26,102 bases of DNA from assembly GCA_045627605.1 (NCBI GenBank), contig JAZQOA010000003.1:1-26102 (forward strand), given 5' to 3'. Position numbers and translations under genes: made by a program. Positions 7,959-15,517 of this stretch are shown piece after piece. Origin of the DNA: RGIG5952 sp045627605 (GTDB lineage Bacteria; Verrucomicrobiota; Kiritimatiellia; RFP12; JAAYLN01). The stretch's first letter is position 1. Each line of letters begins with the position of its first letter. The notes under the pieces are model-generated. The model did not search any database. It was given only the letters and a program-made list of their open reading frames with translations, and was not told where the DNA came from.

Positions 7959-10037
7959 CTACCGGCCCCCATTCCCGAAATCCGCCAGCGCGGCATCCGC
8001 CATGCCCAGCGTCGTCTCTGAAAAACGCAGCGGCCGCGTCTGGCGGAAGACCTCGTGCGCGACATCCCCGTCGCCCGGGTTGTCGAAGACGACGATGTCG
8101 TAGAAGTGCTCTCCGATGTCCGTGACGCGCCCGGTGCAGTCGGCGGGAATCACGCAGGGATCGTGGTGGGCGAAGAAGGGCGTGCGGAGAAGCGTCAGGC
8201 GCAACGTGCCATCGGGCTGGAGATCGGCCCCGAAGACATCGGCCGAGACAACCGCGATTTCGTGGTTGACGCCGACAAGCCGGCAGAAATTGAAGACCGG
8301 GTATTCCTCGCCGTCGGCCTTGCGCGGGAGCGGTCCGCCGGGGACGCCGTCGATGCGCTCGCGCACGGCGAAACCAGGACGAAGCGAGAGCTTGACGATT
8401 TCGCGCGGCGTCACCCAATTGAGGCGGAGAAGAAGACGAACGCCGCGCAGTCCGGCTTCGCGGCGAATGACGAGATCGGCGGAATTGCCTTCGGCATCGC
8501 GAAAACGCAGGAGGTCTTCCGCGACAAGCGGGCCGTCGAGAAGGCGCACCGCAGGTCCCGCCGCCACAAGCGAATGATCGCATTGGGCGGGGTAGCTGTT
8601 CGCGCGGTGGCTCCACGTGTCCGTGGCGTCATGGATCACGTCGAAGCTGAAGTCCGGGGAAAACGTCGACTTGCGGCCGCGAATTTTTGCTGCGCGCGCA
8701 GGCGAGTCCAAACGCAGGTAGACGATTTTGCGTCCCCTGGCCCTGATTCGCACGGGGAACGCGAGCCGAAGCCTCCCGCAGACCTGGCTTTCCACCGGCA
8801 GGACCTGGAACGGGATCGGCGTCCCATCCTTCTCCTCCAGGCTGAAGGCGTCAGCTCTATTGCCGGAAGGACCGAAAAGAATCCAAGGCTCGAACTCGGC
8901 AAGCCCGACGTAGGCTTCGCCGCCGAAGTTGTCGATTGCGATTTGCTGGCGCGCATCGGGCGGGAGACGGCGGTTTTTCCGCTGGACGGCGGCGAGCTCG
9001 GCCTCCCCGATGGCGGTACGCGCCGCACCGAGGCGGGCGAGAATCCCCGGGTAGGCAGAGGCGATGCAGGTGCCGGCGAGGACATCGTGGAACGTTGCGA
9101 AGAGAAGTTCGCGGGCGTGTCTTTCGCGGTCTTTGCGCGGAAGCAGCGCGGCACTACGCCAAAGCACGTTCTCCGTCTGTCGAACCGCCCGCTTAATGGG
9201 CGAATAGGCCGTGTAGCACCCGATGGCGTGGTGTTGGAGTTCGCCTTCGACGACCGGGAGGGAGGCGATGTCGGCGTCCTCGCGGACGGCGTCGAAAAAG
9301 GCGTCGGGATGACTGAAGCGCACCTCGACGTCGGGCCGGTCGAACCTATGTTCAAGGAGGTATTCGATTTCGGCGCGGGCGGGACCGCCGCCATGGTCGC
9401 CGACACCGCAGAAAAAGAGCGCATGGCCGAGGGCGCGGTCGGCCTGGGCGACAACCCTGTCCATGACGTCGCCCAAGCCTATGGGCAGCGTGTTGTACTG
9501 GATGGGGATTCGCGCGGCCAGCAACTCCGCCCCCGAAGGCGAACGCCAGCGGAAAACCTCGCGTGGGAGCGCCTTTTCGTGGGGCTGCGGACGCATCATG
9601 ATGTAGTTGCGGATCCCTGCGGAGGCGTAGAAATCCGGCAGATACGCGCCGTGGCCGAAGCTGTCGACGTTGTAGCCGGTCTTCACCTCGGCGCCGAACA
9701 TCTCGCGGAAATACGCGCAACCATATTCGCCGTGCCTGCGGTAGGTTTCGGGAGACGCCAGATTGCAGTCGGGCTGAACGTGCCAGCCGCCAACGATGTG
9801 GAGGCGGCCGTCCGTCACGAACCTCCGCATCCGCCCGAATGTCGCGGGATCGTGCTTTTGCACGACCTGGTAGAACCACGACTCGCCGCGCGTCAAGTGC
9901 ACCTCGGGATAGGCGTCGAGGATGTCGCAGGCCGTGCGCGCCGTGGCAAGGACGGCATCGACGCCCTGCTGAAGTCCCCAGAGCCAGATGGGGTCAAGGT
10001 GCGAGTTGAGAACGACGTGCAGGACCAGCTTTTTCAT
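7959..10037 (-). CDS. Glycoside hydrolase family 38-like alpha-mannosidase
   Basis: A 692-residue protein with a clear GH38 catalytic domain. The N-terminal zinc motif is NSHLDPIWLW (His13, Asp15). GGWHVQPD lies at 83-90. GYNVDSFGHG at 121-130 contains the likely nucleophile and zinc ligand Asp125. HGGGP at 215-219 supplies the fourth metal ligand. Family members remove alpha-mannose from N-glycans or mannosides with retention of configuration. The protein is shorter than most GH38 enzymes (about 800-1000 residues), with a reduced C-terminal beta region. It has no signal peptide and so is probably cytoplasmic, unlike the exported proteins upstream. The start is only six bases after the stop of TPR/CBM9-like copy 1, and its AGGA Shine-Dalgarno overlaps that stop codon, so the two are translationally coupled. 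Confidence 0.88.
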   Translation of the reverse strand: MKKLVLHVVLNSHLDPIWLWGLQQGVDAVLATARTACDILDAYPEVHLTRGESWFYQVVQKHDPATFGRMRRFVTDGRLHIVGGWHVQPDCNLASPETYRRHGEYGCAYFREMFGAEVKTGYNVDSFGHGAYLPDFYASAGIRNYIMMRPQPHEKALPREVFRWRSPSGAELLAARIPIQYNTLPIGLGDVMDRVVAQADRALGHALFFCGVGDHGGGPARAEIEYLLEHRFDRPDVEVRFSHPDAFFDAVREDADIASLPVVEGELQHHAIGCYTAYSPIKRAVRQTENVLWRSAALLPRKDRERHARELLFATFHDVLAGTCIASAYPGILARLGAARTAIGEAELAAVQRKNRRLPPDARQQIAIDNFGGEAYVGLAEFEPWILFGPSGNRADAFSLEEKDGTPIPFQVLPVESQVCGRLRLAFPVRIRARGRKIVYLRLDSPARAAKIRGRKSTFSPDFSFDVIHDATDTWSHRANSYPAQCDHSLVAAGPAVRLLDGPLVAEDLLRFRDAEGNSADLVIRREAGLRGVRLLLRLNWVTPREIVKLSLRPGFAVRERIDGVPGGPLPRKADGEEYPVFNFCRLVGVNHEIAVVSADVFGADLQPDGTLRLTLLRTPFFAHHDPCVIPADCTGRVTDIGEHFYDIVVFDNPGDGDVAHEVFRQTRPLRFSETTLGMADAALADFGNGGR

Positions 10038-10043
10038 GGAGTC

Positions 10044-12257
10044 CTATTTGCAGAGACGGTCCTTAAGCCAGTTGCGGCGAAGTTCGTCAATCTCGTGCGC
10101 GATGCCGAGCCAGCGCGGAAGGGCCTTTTCAAAGACAAGGTTGACGTCGGCGTCGGTCATGTCGGGCTTGACCGTCTTGGCGTAGTCCTGGAGCTCCTTT
10201 TCAATCGGCTTGAGGACTTCGCCGTAGAATTCGGGATCGCCGATTTCGGCATCGGCCCACTTGTCGAAACGGTCGAGGCGGCCGAGTTGGCGCCAGCCCT
10301 TGACGGCGCGGTAGAGCATCCCGCGGCGGATGGCCGTGATGTCGTCCTTGCCGAGCTGCAGGACGAGGTCGCACCACTTGGAGGAGTTGTGGACGTTCTC
10401 GGAGCCGCCGAGGCTGAAGGGCCCCTTCGGGCCGAAGGCGAGGCACTCAAAACGCCATTTGGCACCGTCGACGGGCATCTTCTGGTAGAAGGTGTCCCAC
10501 GCGAAGAAGAGGTGCTGGACATAGTCCGTGTCGGTGAATGACGACTCGAAGCGGAAGGCGTGTTTGTCCTTGAGCCCCAGCATGTCGATGCACTTATGGT
10601 CCTTGCAGTTGTACTTCGTCTGGTAGGCGAAGTCGATGCCCTTGCGGGGATTGGAACCGAAGCAGATGTACGGCTCGTACTTGCCGGGCGCGAAGTACAT
10701 TTCCGTGCCGATGCCGCCGGCAAAGCCGTTCTGGACGGCGCGGGCGGCGGGATCCTCGACATGAAGGAAGATGTGGAGGCCGTTGACGTCGCTGACCGCC
10801 GAAATCTCCATCTGGGCGTCGGCCGAGTCACGCTCGGTCTTTTCGACGGCCTTGCGCCCGGTGGCGACGTCGGTTTCAAGGGCGTCGAGGTTCGCGCCGA
10901 ACTTGCGGTCGCAAATCTGCGGGTCGAGCTTGTCGAAGATTTTGCGCCAGTCGGCGATGGACTCGATCGGCGTCTTGGTGTACGGGACTTTCATCGCGCG
11001 CTGGCCGAAATCGACGAAGTACGAGGCGTGTTTCGCGGTCAGCCTTTCGGCGGCGTCGTTGATCTCCCAGACGAGGGCGTTGCGCGCGGCGTAGAGGACA
11101 AGGGCGATCTCATCCTTGCGCTCAAGCTTCGCGCCGGCGATGACCTTTTCGGGATCGCCGCCCGTGAGGAGCGCCTTGGAGACCTCGAACTTCGCCTTGT
11201 CGAGCGGGGAGAGCGTGTCGCGGACAAGGTTCGTCGCGATGACGGCAAGAGCATCGTCCTTGCGGCCGTCCGCCGCAAGCGAGAAGAGACGGATGCGCTG
11301 GTGGCGCGGATCGGAAAGGTGCCTCGTCCCCGCGAAGGCGCCGAAGATCGCCTCGACGCCCTTCCAGTCGGCGTGCCAGTAGAAGTTGTTGATCGGGCCG
11401 TCCAGCGGATAGGAGAGGTTGAGCTTCGCGCGGTCGATGTCCTTCAGCGCGTCGAAGGCCGCCGCGGTGTCGGGCGTGAGCGATCCGGCAAACCAGCCGA
11501 GGGCGATGGAGGCGCGGGTGTTGATGTCGTTTGTGGTGGCCTTGACATAGTCCATCGCGATTTTCTTCGTGCGTTCATTGACGCGCGAGGCGCTCTTCCA
11601 GACCTCGAAGCGCATGCCGGGATTGGCGATCATGTCCGCGATCGCATCGGCCCGTTCGTACTGCCCGTCGGCCTCGGCGAGGGCGTATGCCTTGCGGGCG
11701 ACCGCATTGGGGTCGAGCGGCGCGGCGATTTCAATTTCCTTCCAGGCGTCCTCGAAGCGGTCCTGCCAGCGGAAGACGTCCGCGAGGGCGAGATGGCCGC
11801 GCGCCTCGTCGGAAGGCGAATGACTTCCCTTGCCGCCGAGCGCCGTGCGGATGACCTTCTCGGCGTCGGCCCAGCACTTCTCGCCCGCGTAGTATTCGGC
11901 GAGGAAACCGGCGAGGTCGATCTTCTGCGGATAATCGACTTCGGGGTCGTCGAGACCGCGCCTGGCGACGGACGGAATGCGCTGCTCGAGGTTGATGTTC
12001 CAGCGCGCGAGTCCGGTCCAGCCCGGACGGCGGCACTGCCCGATGATCATCTTGTCGATGTAGGCGCGGGTGTAGGCGTTGGTCGCGAACTCCGGGTCGG
12101 CGCGCATCTTTTCAAGTTCGTCGATGATTTTTTCGCAGGAGAGTTTCTGCTTGACGAACTCGTCCCTGGCCTTGTTGGCCTTCTGCCAGGGCTTTTCCGC
12201 GGCAAACGCGCAGGAAAGGGCTGCGAAAGAGAGGAAAAGGCAAAACTGTTTTTTCAT
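10044..12257 (-). CDS. Exported helical-repeat protein with CBM9-like domain, copy 1
   Basis: Not assignable to a named family. It has 737 residues starting MKKQFC, with AGGAGA eight bases upstream; an in-frame upstream start at 12305 would bury the signal peptide. The signal peptide is about 1-20 (cleavage near AFA-AEK). Residues 25-450 are helix-rich and TPR-like, with motifs shared by its paralogues: FATNxxxRAYID, EYYAGEK, and FRWQDRFEDAW. From 481 to about 635 is a beta-rich module resembling CBM9/DOMON carbohydrate-binding domains (VNGLHIFLHVEDP, TEMYFAPG, FTDTDYV, WRFEC). A helical tail ends WLKDRLCK. Two paralogues lie at 15518 and 19804, each directly downstream of a DUF4091 gene. Role inferred: an exported or periplasmic glycan-binding partner of the DUF4091 enzyme. 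Confidence 0.75.
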   Translation of the reverse strand: MKKQFCLFLSFAALSCAFAAEKPWQKANKARDEFVKQKLSCEKIIDELEKMRADPEFATNAYTRAYIDKMIIGQCRRPGWTGLARWNINLEQRIPSVARRGLDDPEVDYPQKIDLAGFLAEYYAGEKCWADAEKVIRTALGGKGSHSPSDEARGHLALADVFRWQDRFEDAWKEIEIAAPLDPNAVARKAYALAEADGQYERADAIADMIANPGMRFEVWKSASRVNERTKKIAMDYVKATTNDINTRASIALGWFAGSLTPDTAAAFDALKDIDRAKLNLSYPLDGPINNFYWHADWKGVEAIFGAFAGTRHLSDPRHQRIRLFSLAADGRKDDALAVIATNLVRDTLSPLDKAKFEVSKALLTGGDPEKVIAGAKLERKDEIALVLYAARNALVWEINDAAERLTAKHASYFVDFGQRAMKVPYTKTPIESIADWRKIFDKLDPQICDRKFGANLDALETDVATGRKAVEKTERDSADAQMEISAVSDVNGLHIFLHVEDPAARAVQNGFAGGIGTEMYFAPGKYEPYICFGSNPRKGIDFAYQTKYNCKDHKCIDMLGLKDKHAFRFESSFTDTDYVQHLFFAWDTFYQKMPVDGAKWRFECLAFGPKGPFSLGGSENVHNSSKWCDLVLQLGKDDITAIRRGMLYRAVKGWRQLGRLDRFDKWADAEIGDPEFYGEVLKPIEKELQDYAKTVKPDMTDADVNLVFEKALPRWLGIAHEIDELRRNWLKDRLCK

Positions 12258-12275
12258 TGGTGGTTCTCCTTGGTT

Positions 12276-12334
12276 TCGATTGCTGCCGGCAGCGGCCGAT
12301 TGCAATCGGTCGGCAGCTATCGGTTGCTGTCGAT
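12276..12334 (-). repeat. Palindromic intergenic repeat block containing the DUF4091 copy 1 stop codon
   Basis: The block contains the perfect palindromes GCTGCCGGCAGC (12282-12293) and CCGATTGCAATCGG (12296-12309), followed by variants of CGATAGCTGC with a spacing of about 10 bases. The outer CTGCCG and CGGCAG can also pair. The gene's last codons and TAG (12317-12319) lie inside it. A closely similar block is at 17842-17916. There is no U tract, so intrinsic termination is unlikely. REP-like or mRNA-processing roles are possible. Confidence 0.7.
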
Positions 12335-14083
12335 CACGGGTGCGCCGAGCGCAATCAGCTTCTCGATATGGCGGATCATTTCAAGCCTCAGGGTCGTGAG
12401 GTCCATGTCGTCTCCGTCGGCGTCGGCGAGGAGCTGGAGCGCCTTTTTCGCGGCGTAGCGCTGGTCGGCCGTGCCCTTGACGAGCGGTTCGGCGAGCTGT
12501 TTCAGCTTCGTCGCGTAGCGGATGTCGTCAATGCCTTCGCGGAAGCCTTCCCACTGGAGCGTATCGACGCAGCCGTTGCCCGTGCCGTAAACGAACATCA
12601 TCGGGCGGTAGAGGTCGTGGCCGATGTCGTTCCAGCCCTGGAGGTGATGGGCGTAGTTGAAGTCGCTGGAAAAACCGGCGCGGTAGGGGCCGAAGCCGTA
12701 CTGGCGGCGGTTGAAGGCGGGGTTTTCGCTGCCGACGTGCTGGCTGGCGTACCAGCCGAAATAGCCGTCGCCGCCAAGCTGGTTGTACTTGAAGACCGGA
12801 GCGGAAGAACGTGAGTCGGGATTGTAGGGCGGCCACCAGATGTCCGACATGTAGGCGCCGGCGTCGTAGGCGGCCTGCGAATTGACGGGCCAGCGGAAGC
12901 CTTCGTCGTGGTAGATCTTGACCATGTCGCGGACGCCGCGCAGGGTGGAGAGGCCAAACTCGTCGCCCCAGAACAAGTAGAAGGGCTGCCAGCCGAACTT
13001 CTTGGTGAGCATCTCCTTCTGGCGGCGGGCGCGGTAGCGCATTTCGGCCGCTTCGCCGAGATGCATGATGCCCGTCTGCATCTTCCCGTCGAAAACCATG
13101 CCGGCCTCACGTCCGAATTCGGGATTGGAGACGTTTTCGCGGTAGCATGGCGTCGTCTCGTTGTGGCGGACGAAGTCGCGCAGAATGGCGACGAGCTGGC
13201 GCTCGGCGAGCGGTCGGTTGTTGCCGTTCACGGCCATGATGTGGTCGAGGCTCACGTATTCGCAGAACCAAATGCAAAAGTCCTTGTCGACGTCGAAGTA
13301 GCATTTCGGCGGCGGAAGCTCGAAATCAAGGACGCGGAGGACGACGGGGATCACCACCTGTCCACCTACACCTACACCTACACCTACACCTTTCACCTTC
13401 ACCTCTCCCTTGTAGAGGCCGGGCTTGACATCCCTTGTGACATTCGCCGTGAGGAAGAACTGCTTGTATTCCCCCTTGCCAAGCGTCGCGCCCTGATGCG
13501 TGGCGGCATCGCTGAAATTCTCCTTCATGTTGAGGAAGGAGTTGTCGACGCGGTAGTGGTTGGCCTCCTCCATGCGGTTATCGACGTCCCGGGTCGGATT
13601 GAGCCAGTGGTAGTGGACCGTGCCGTCCTGTTCGGTGAGGCGCGCATAGTTCCAGCCCTTCTTCGTATCGACCTTCACGAGATCCTCGTCGTTGAGGAGC
13701 AGTTCGGGGCAGAGCTTGAGCTTCGGGTCGCCAAAATAGCTCGTCCAGGCGTTGCCGGCCTGGTACCAGACCTTCACGGTCTTGAGATCAAGATTGGCGG
13801 CGGAAAAGATGCGGCCGTCGGCTGTCTTGAGGTCGCCGACGGCGAAAGAGACCTTGCCGAGATCCGCGTCCGCGACCAGCACGAACGACGCCGGCTCGTA
13901 TTCGCCCTTCGCGGCGACGATCTGGATCGGCGCACCCTCGCGTCCGCCCGCCGGCGGCTTGTCGGGCATGCAGGGTTCCTCGCCCATTGGATCGACCGCA
14001 TACCACTTCACCCCCGCGCCGGCGGTCATCGCCGCCATTGCAAGAACCCAAGGCAAAGCCTTCAACGCTGTTTGAACACGCAT
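12317..14083 (-). CDS. DUF4091 glycoside-hydrolase-like exported protein, copy 1
   Basis: 588 residues: signal peptide about 1-23 (ends AMTAGAG), an N-terminal beta-sandwich region (about 25-250), a TIM-barrel-like region (about 260-500), and the DUF4091 segment WEGFREGIDDIRYATKL at 511-527. GWxxFYxxWGDEFG around 364-377 carries the conserved Asp-Glu pair of such proteins, a candidate catalytic acid. DUF4091 proteins are generally regarded as glycoside hydrolases with unknown substrates. A Gly/Val linker at 233-241 is encoded by hexanucleotide repeats (13363-13390). An in-frame GTG at 14092 has the better Shine-Dalgarno spacing. The ATG at 14083 is chosen because copies 2 and 3 begin at the matching codon. 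The phosphatase gene ends 18 bases upstream, and TPR/CBM9-like copy 1 follows after 59 bases. Confidence 0.85.
   Translation of the reverse strand: MRVQTALKALPWVLAMAAMTAGAGVKWYAVDPMGEEPCMPDKPPAGGREGAPIQIVAAKGEYEPASFVLVADADLGKVSFAVGDLKTADGRIFSAANLDLKTVKVWYQAGNAWTSYFGDPKLKLCPELLLNDEDLVKVDTKKGWNYARLTEQDGTVHYHWLNPTRDVDNRMEEANHYRVDNSFLNMKENFSDAATHQGATLGKGEYKQFFLTANVTRDVKPGLYKGEVKVKGVGVGVGVGGQVVIPVVLRVLDFELPPPKCYFDVDKDFCIWFCEYVSLDHIMAVNGNNRPLAERQLVAILRDFVRHNETTPCYRENVSNPEFGREAGMVFDGKMQTGIMHLGEAAEMRYRARRQKEMLTKKFGWQPFYLFWGDEFGLSTLRGVRDMVKIYHDEGFRWPVNSQAAYDAGAYMSDIWWPPYNPDSRSSAPVFKYNQLGGDGYFGWYASQHVGSENPAFNRRQYGFGPYRAGFSSDFNYAHHLQGWNDIGHDLYRPMMFVYGTGNGCVDTLQWEGFREGIDDIRYATKLKQLAEPLVKGTADQRYAAKKALQLLADADGDDMDLTTLRLEMIRHIEKLIALGAPVIDSNR
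13363..13390 (-). repeat. In-frame hexanucleotide microsatellite in DUF4091 copy 1
   Basis: Four full copies and a partial fifth of CACCTA (plus strand) encode alternating Gly-Val (GGT GTA) in the linker before the last strand of the N-terminal domain. Flanking bases 13391-13410 hold decayed CACCTT/CACCTC units. Copy 2 has a Gly/Glu-rich version of the same linker at 18938-18980. Slippage in steps of six would change linker length without breaking the frame. Confidence 0.85.
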
Positions 14084-14101
14084 AATCGCCACTGTCCCTT
14101 C

Positions 14102-15484
14102 CTATTGTTTTACGATTTCCTCAACGGCGACGACCTTGCCGTCGGGCGTGATGTCGATGGCGTCGTAGGCGGGCGTTGGATTGGCGGCGTCCCGCCAGTT
14201 CCACGAGCGGACCTTGAGCACCTTGGCATCGGCCTCGACGGTCATCGCCTCCCCGATGTCAAGTTCGATTTCGGCGAAAGGATAGTCGTTGGTGAAAACC
14301 GGCGCGGCAACCGCCTTCCCGGCCTTGTCGGTCTTCGGCGCGGGAAGAGGCGACGGCTTGGCGTCTCTGAAACGCACATAGGCGTCGGAGGTCGCGCCGG
14401 GCATCTTGCGGCGGTGAATGTGGGTGTGACCGCAGAGGAAGAGGTGAATGCGGCCTTCGGGCGAATCGTCCTTGAGGATTTCGCCGAAGTACTCGTGCGG
14501 CCATTTCACCTCAAAACCCTCCACGACGCCGAAGTGGCACATCGCCACGCGGTAGGTCGCGGTCTTCCACTCCGCAGTGGACTTGAGGGACTTCAGCCAG
14601 TCGGCCATCTCATTCGCGTAGGCCTCGAACTGCTCGTTCGCGCCAGTCCGCTTCTTCCACTCCGCGAAGCAGTCGAGCATGACGAAGAGGACGGGGCCCT
14701 GGCGGACGGTGTAGTAGGCGTTGCCGTCGGGGCGGGGCATGAACTCCGCCCAGCGACTGGCGTCATGACCCGAGCAGTCGTGGTTGCCGCGGATGGCGAC
14801 GAGCGGACGCTCCTTGGCGAACTTGCGCGAGCAGTCGTCGAGGAAGCAGAAGGTCATCCAGTATTCGGCGTCGTTGTACATGCCGTCCTCGACGTTGTCG
14901 CCGAGCAGGAAGAAAAGGTCCGAGTCGGCGCCGTGGCCCCGGTCGATTATCGGGTCGAGAAGGAGGCGCAGCGAGCCGTGGACGTCGGTGGAGAAGAAGG
15001 CTTTGCACGTGGCGGCGCCCGGGCTCATCGTCGTGAAGGCGTGGATGTCCGAATCGGCGAAGGGCTCGGTGCTGTAGTAGTCCTGCTGCGCCATCATCGT
15101 GACGAGGCGGTACTCGTAGGTCGTGGCGGGCTTGAGTCCCGCCAGGTGGAGGGTGTGCGTCTTCGAGAGGTAGTCGACCGCGCCCTGGCGGGCGATCCAC
15201 TTGCGCCGGAACTCCGCCTCGCCCTTCTCACGGTAGTCGATGGCCGCGCCGCAGGCGGCGCGCGTCGTCCAGGTGATGGTCATGCCCGTTGCCGTCGGGT
15301 TCGTGAGCCACGGGCCATGCACCGACGCGGAGAGGTCGGAATAGTAGCGGCACTCCGCGCTCAAGTCCACGCCTGTCCGCGAAACCGGCACAAAACGCCA
15401 GTCGTACCAGTTCGTGTAGACGCCGTCGGCAAAGGCGTTGGCGCAGACAGCTGCCGAAAAAAGAAAAACCTGTGAAATTTTCAT
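14102..15484 (-). CDS. Exported purple-acid-phosphatase-like metallophosphoesterase
   Basis: 460 residues with a signal peptide (about 1-19, MKISQVFLFSAAVCANAFA). A fibronectin-type domain typical of the N-terminus of purple acid phosphatases (about 57-150, with TITWTT and LKPATTYEYRL) is followed by the calcineurin-like catalytic domain. All metal motifs are present: STDVHG (Asp167, His169), LLGDNVED (195-200), IRGNHD (233-236), MCHFG (His317) and CGHTHIH (His353, His355). It should hydrolyse phosphate esters outside the cytoplasm. GAGG lies five bases before the ATG, inside a short heptamer tract. The gene lies between TPR/CBM9-like copy 2 (33 bases upstream) and DUF4091 copy 1 (18 bases downstream). 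A decayed copy of its first 19 codons is at 19714-19769. Confidence 0.9.
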   Translation of the reverse strand: MKISQVFLFSAAVCANAFADGVYTNWYDWRFVPVSRTGVDLSAECRYYSDLSASVHGPWLTNPTATGMTITWTTRAACGAAIDYREKGEAEFRRKWIARQGAVDYLSKTHTLHLAGLKPATTYEYRLVTMMAQQDYYSTEPFADSDIHAFTTMSPGAATCKAFFSTDVHGSLRLLLDPIIDRGHGADSDLFFLLGDNVEDGMYNDAEYWMTFCFLDDCSRKFAKERPLVAIRGNHDCSGHDASRWAEFMPRPDGNAYYTVRQGPVLFVMLDCFAEWKKRTGANEQFEAYANEMADWLKSLKSTAEWKTATYRVAMCHFGVVEGFEVKWPHEYFGEILKDDSPEGRIHLFLCGHTHIHRRKMPGATSDAYVRFRDAKPSPLPAPKTDKAGKAVAAPVFTNDYPFAEIELDIGEAMTVEADAKVLKVRSWNWRDAANPTPAYDAIDITPDGKVVAVEEIVKQ

Positions 15485-15514
15485 GTGAACCTCAATGTTA
15501 GATGTTAAACCAGA
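15485..15514 (-). repeat. Short degenerate 7-bp repeat between TPR/CBM9-like copy 2 and the phosphatase gene
   Basis: In transcription sense the 33-base gap contains heptamers TTTAACA and TCTAACA followed by TTGAGGT, which also provides the GAGG ribosome site of the phosphatase gene. The corresponding gap at 19770-19803 has the same layout with substitutions (TTTGGCA, TCTGACA, TTGGGAT). Only two to three units are present, so the periodicity is suggestive. Confidence 0.5.
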
Positions 15515-15517
15515 AAA

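Noticed and set aside
12276..12334. Palindromic block considered as an intrinsic terminator
   Set aside because: There is no U tract on the transcribed strand, and the next gene starts 60 bases on with a good ribosome site. It is better described as an intercistronic repeat.
8055..12458. Long plus-strand open frames (828 and 632 codons) opposite the GH38 and TPR/CBM9-like genes
   Set aside because: They mirror real minus-strand genes, lack recognisable motifs or ribosome sites, and arise from high third-position GC.
13352..13410. Repetitive CACCTA/CACCTT stretch considered as a CRISPR or regulatory iteron array
   Set aside because: The unit is only six bases, without spacers, and it lies in frame inside DUF4091 copy 1, where it encodes a Gly-Val linker.
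12908..15475. An 855-codon plus-strand open frame opposite DUF4091 copy 1 and the phosphatase gene
   Set aside because: It is antisense to two proteins with complete catalytic motifs and signal peptides and has no family features of its own.
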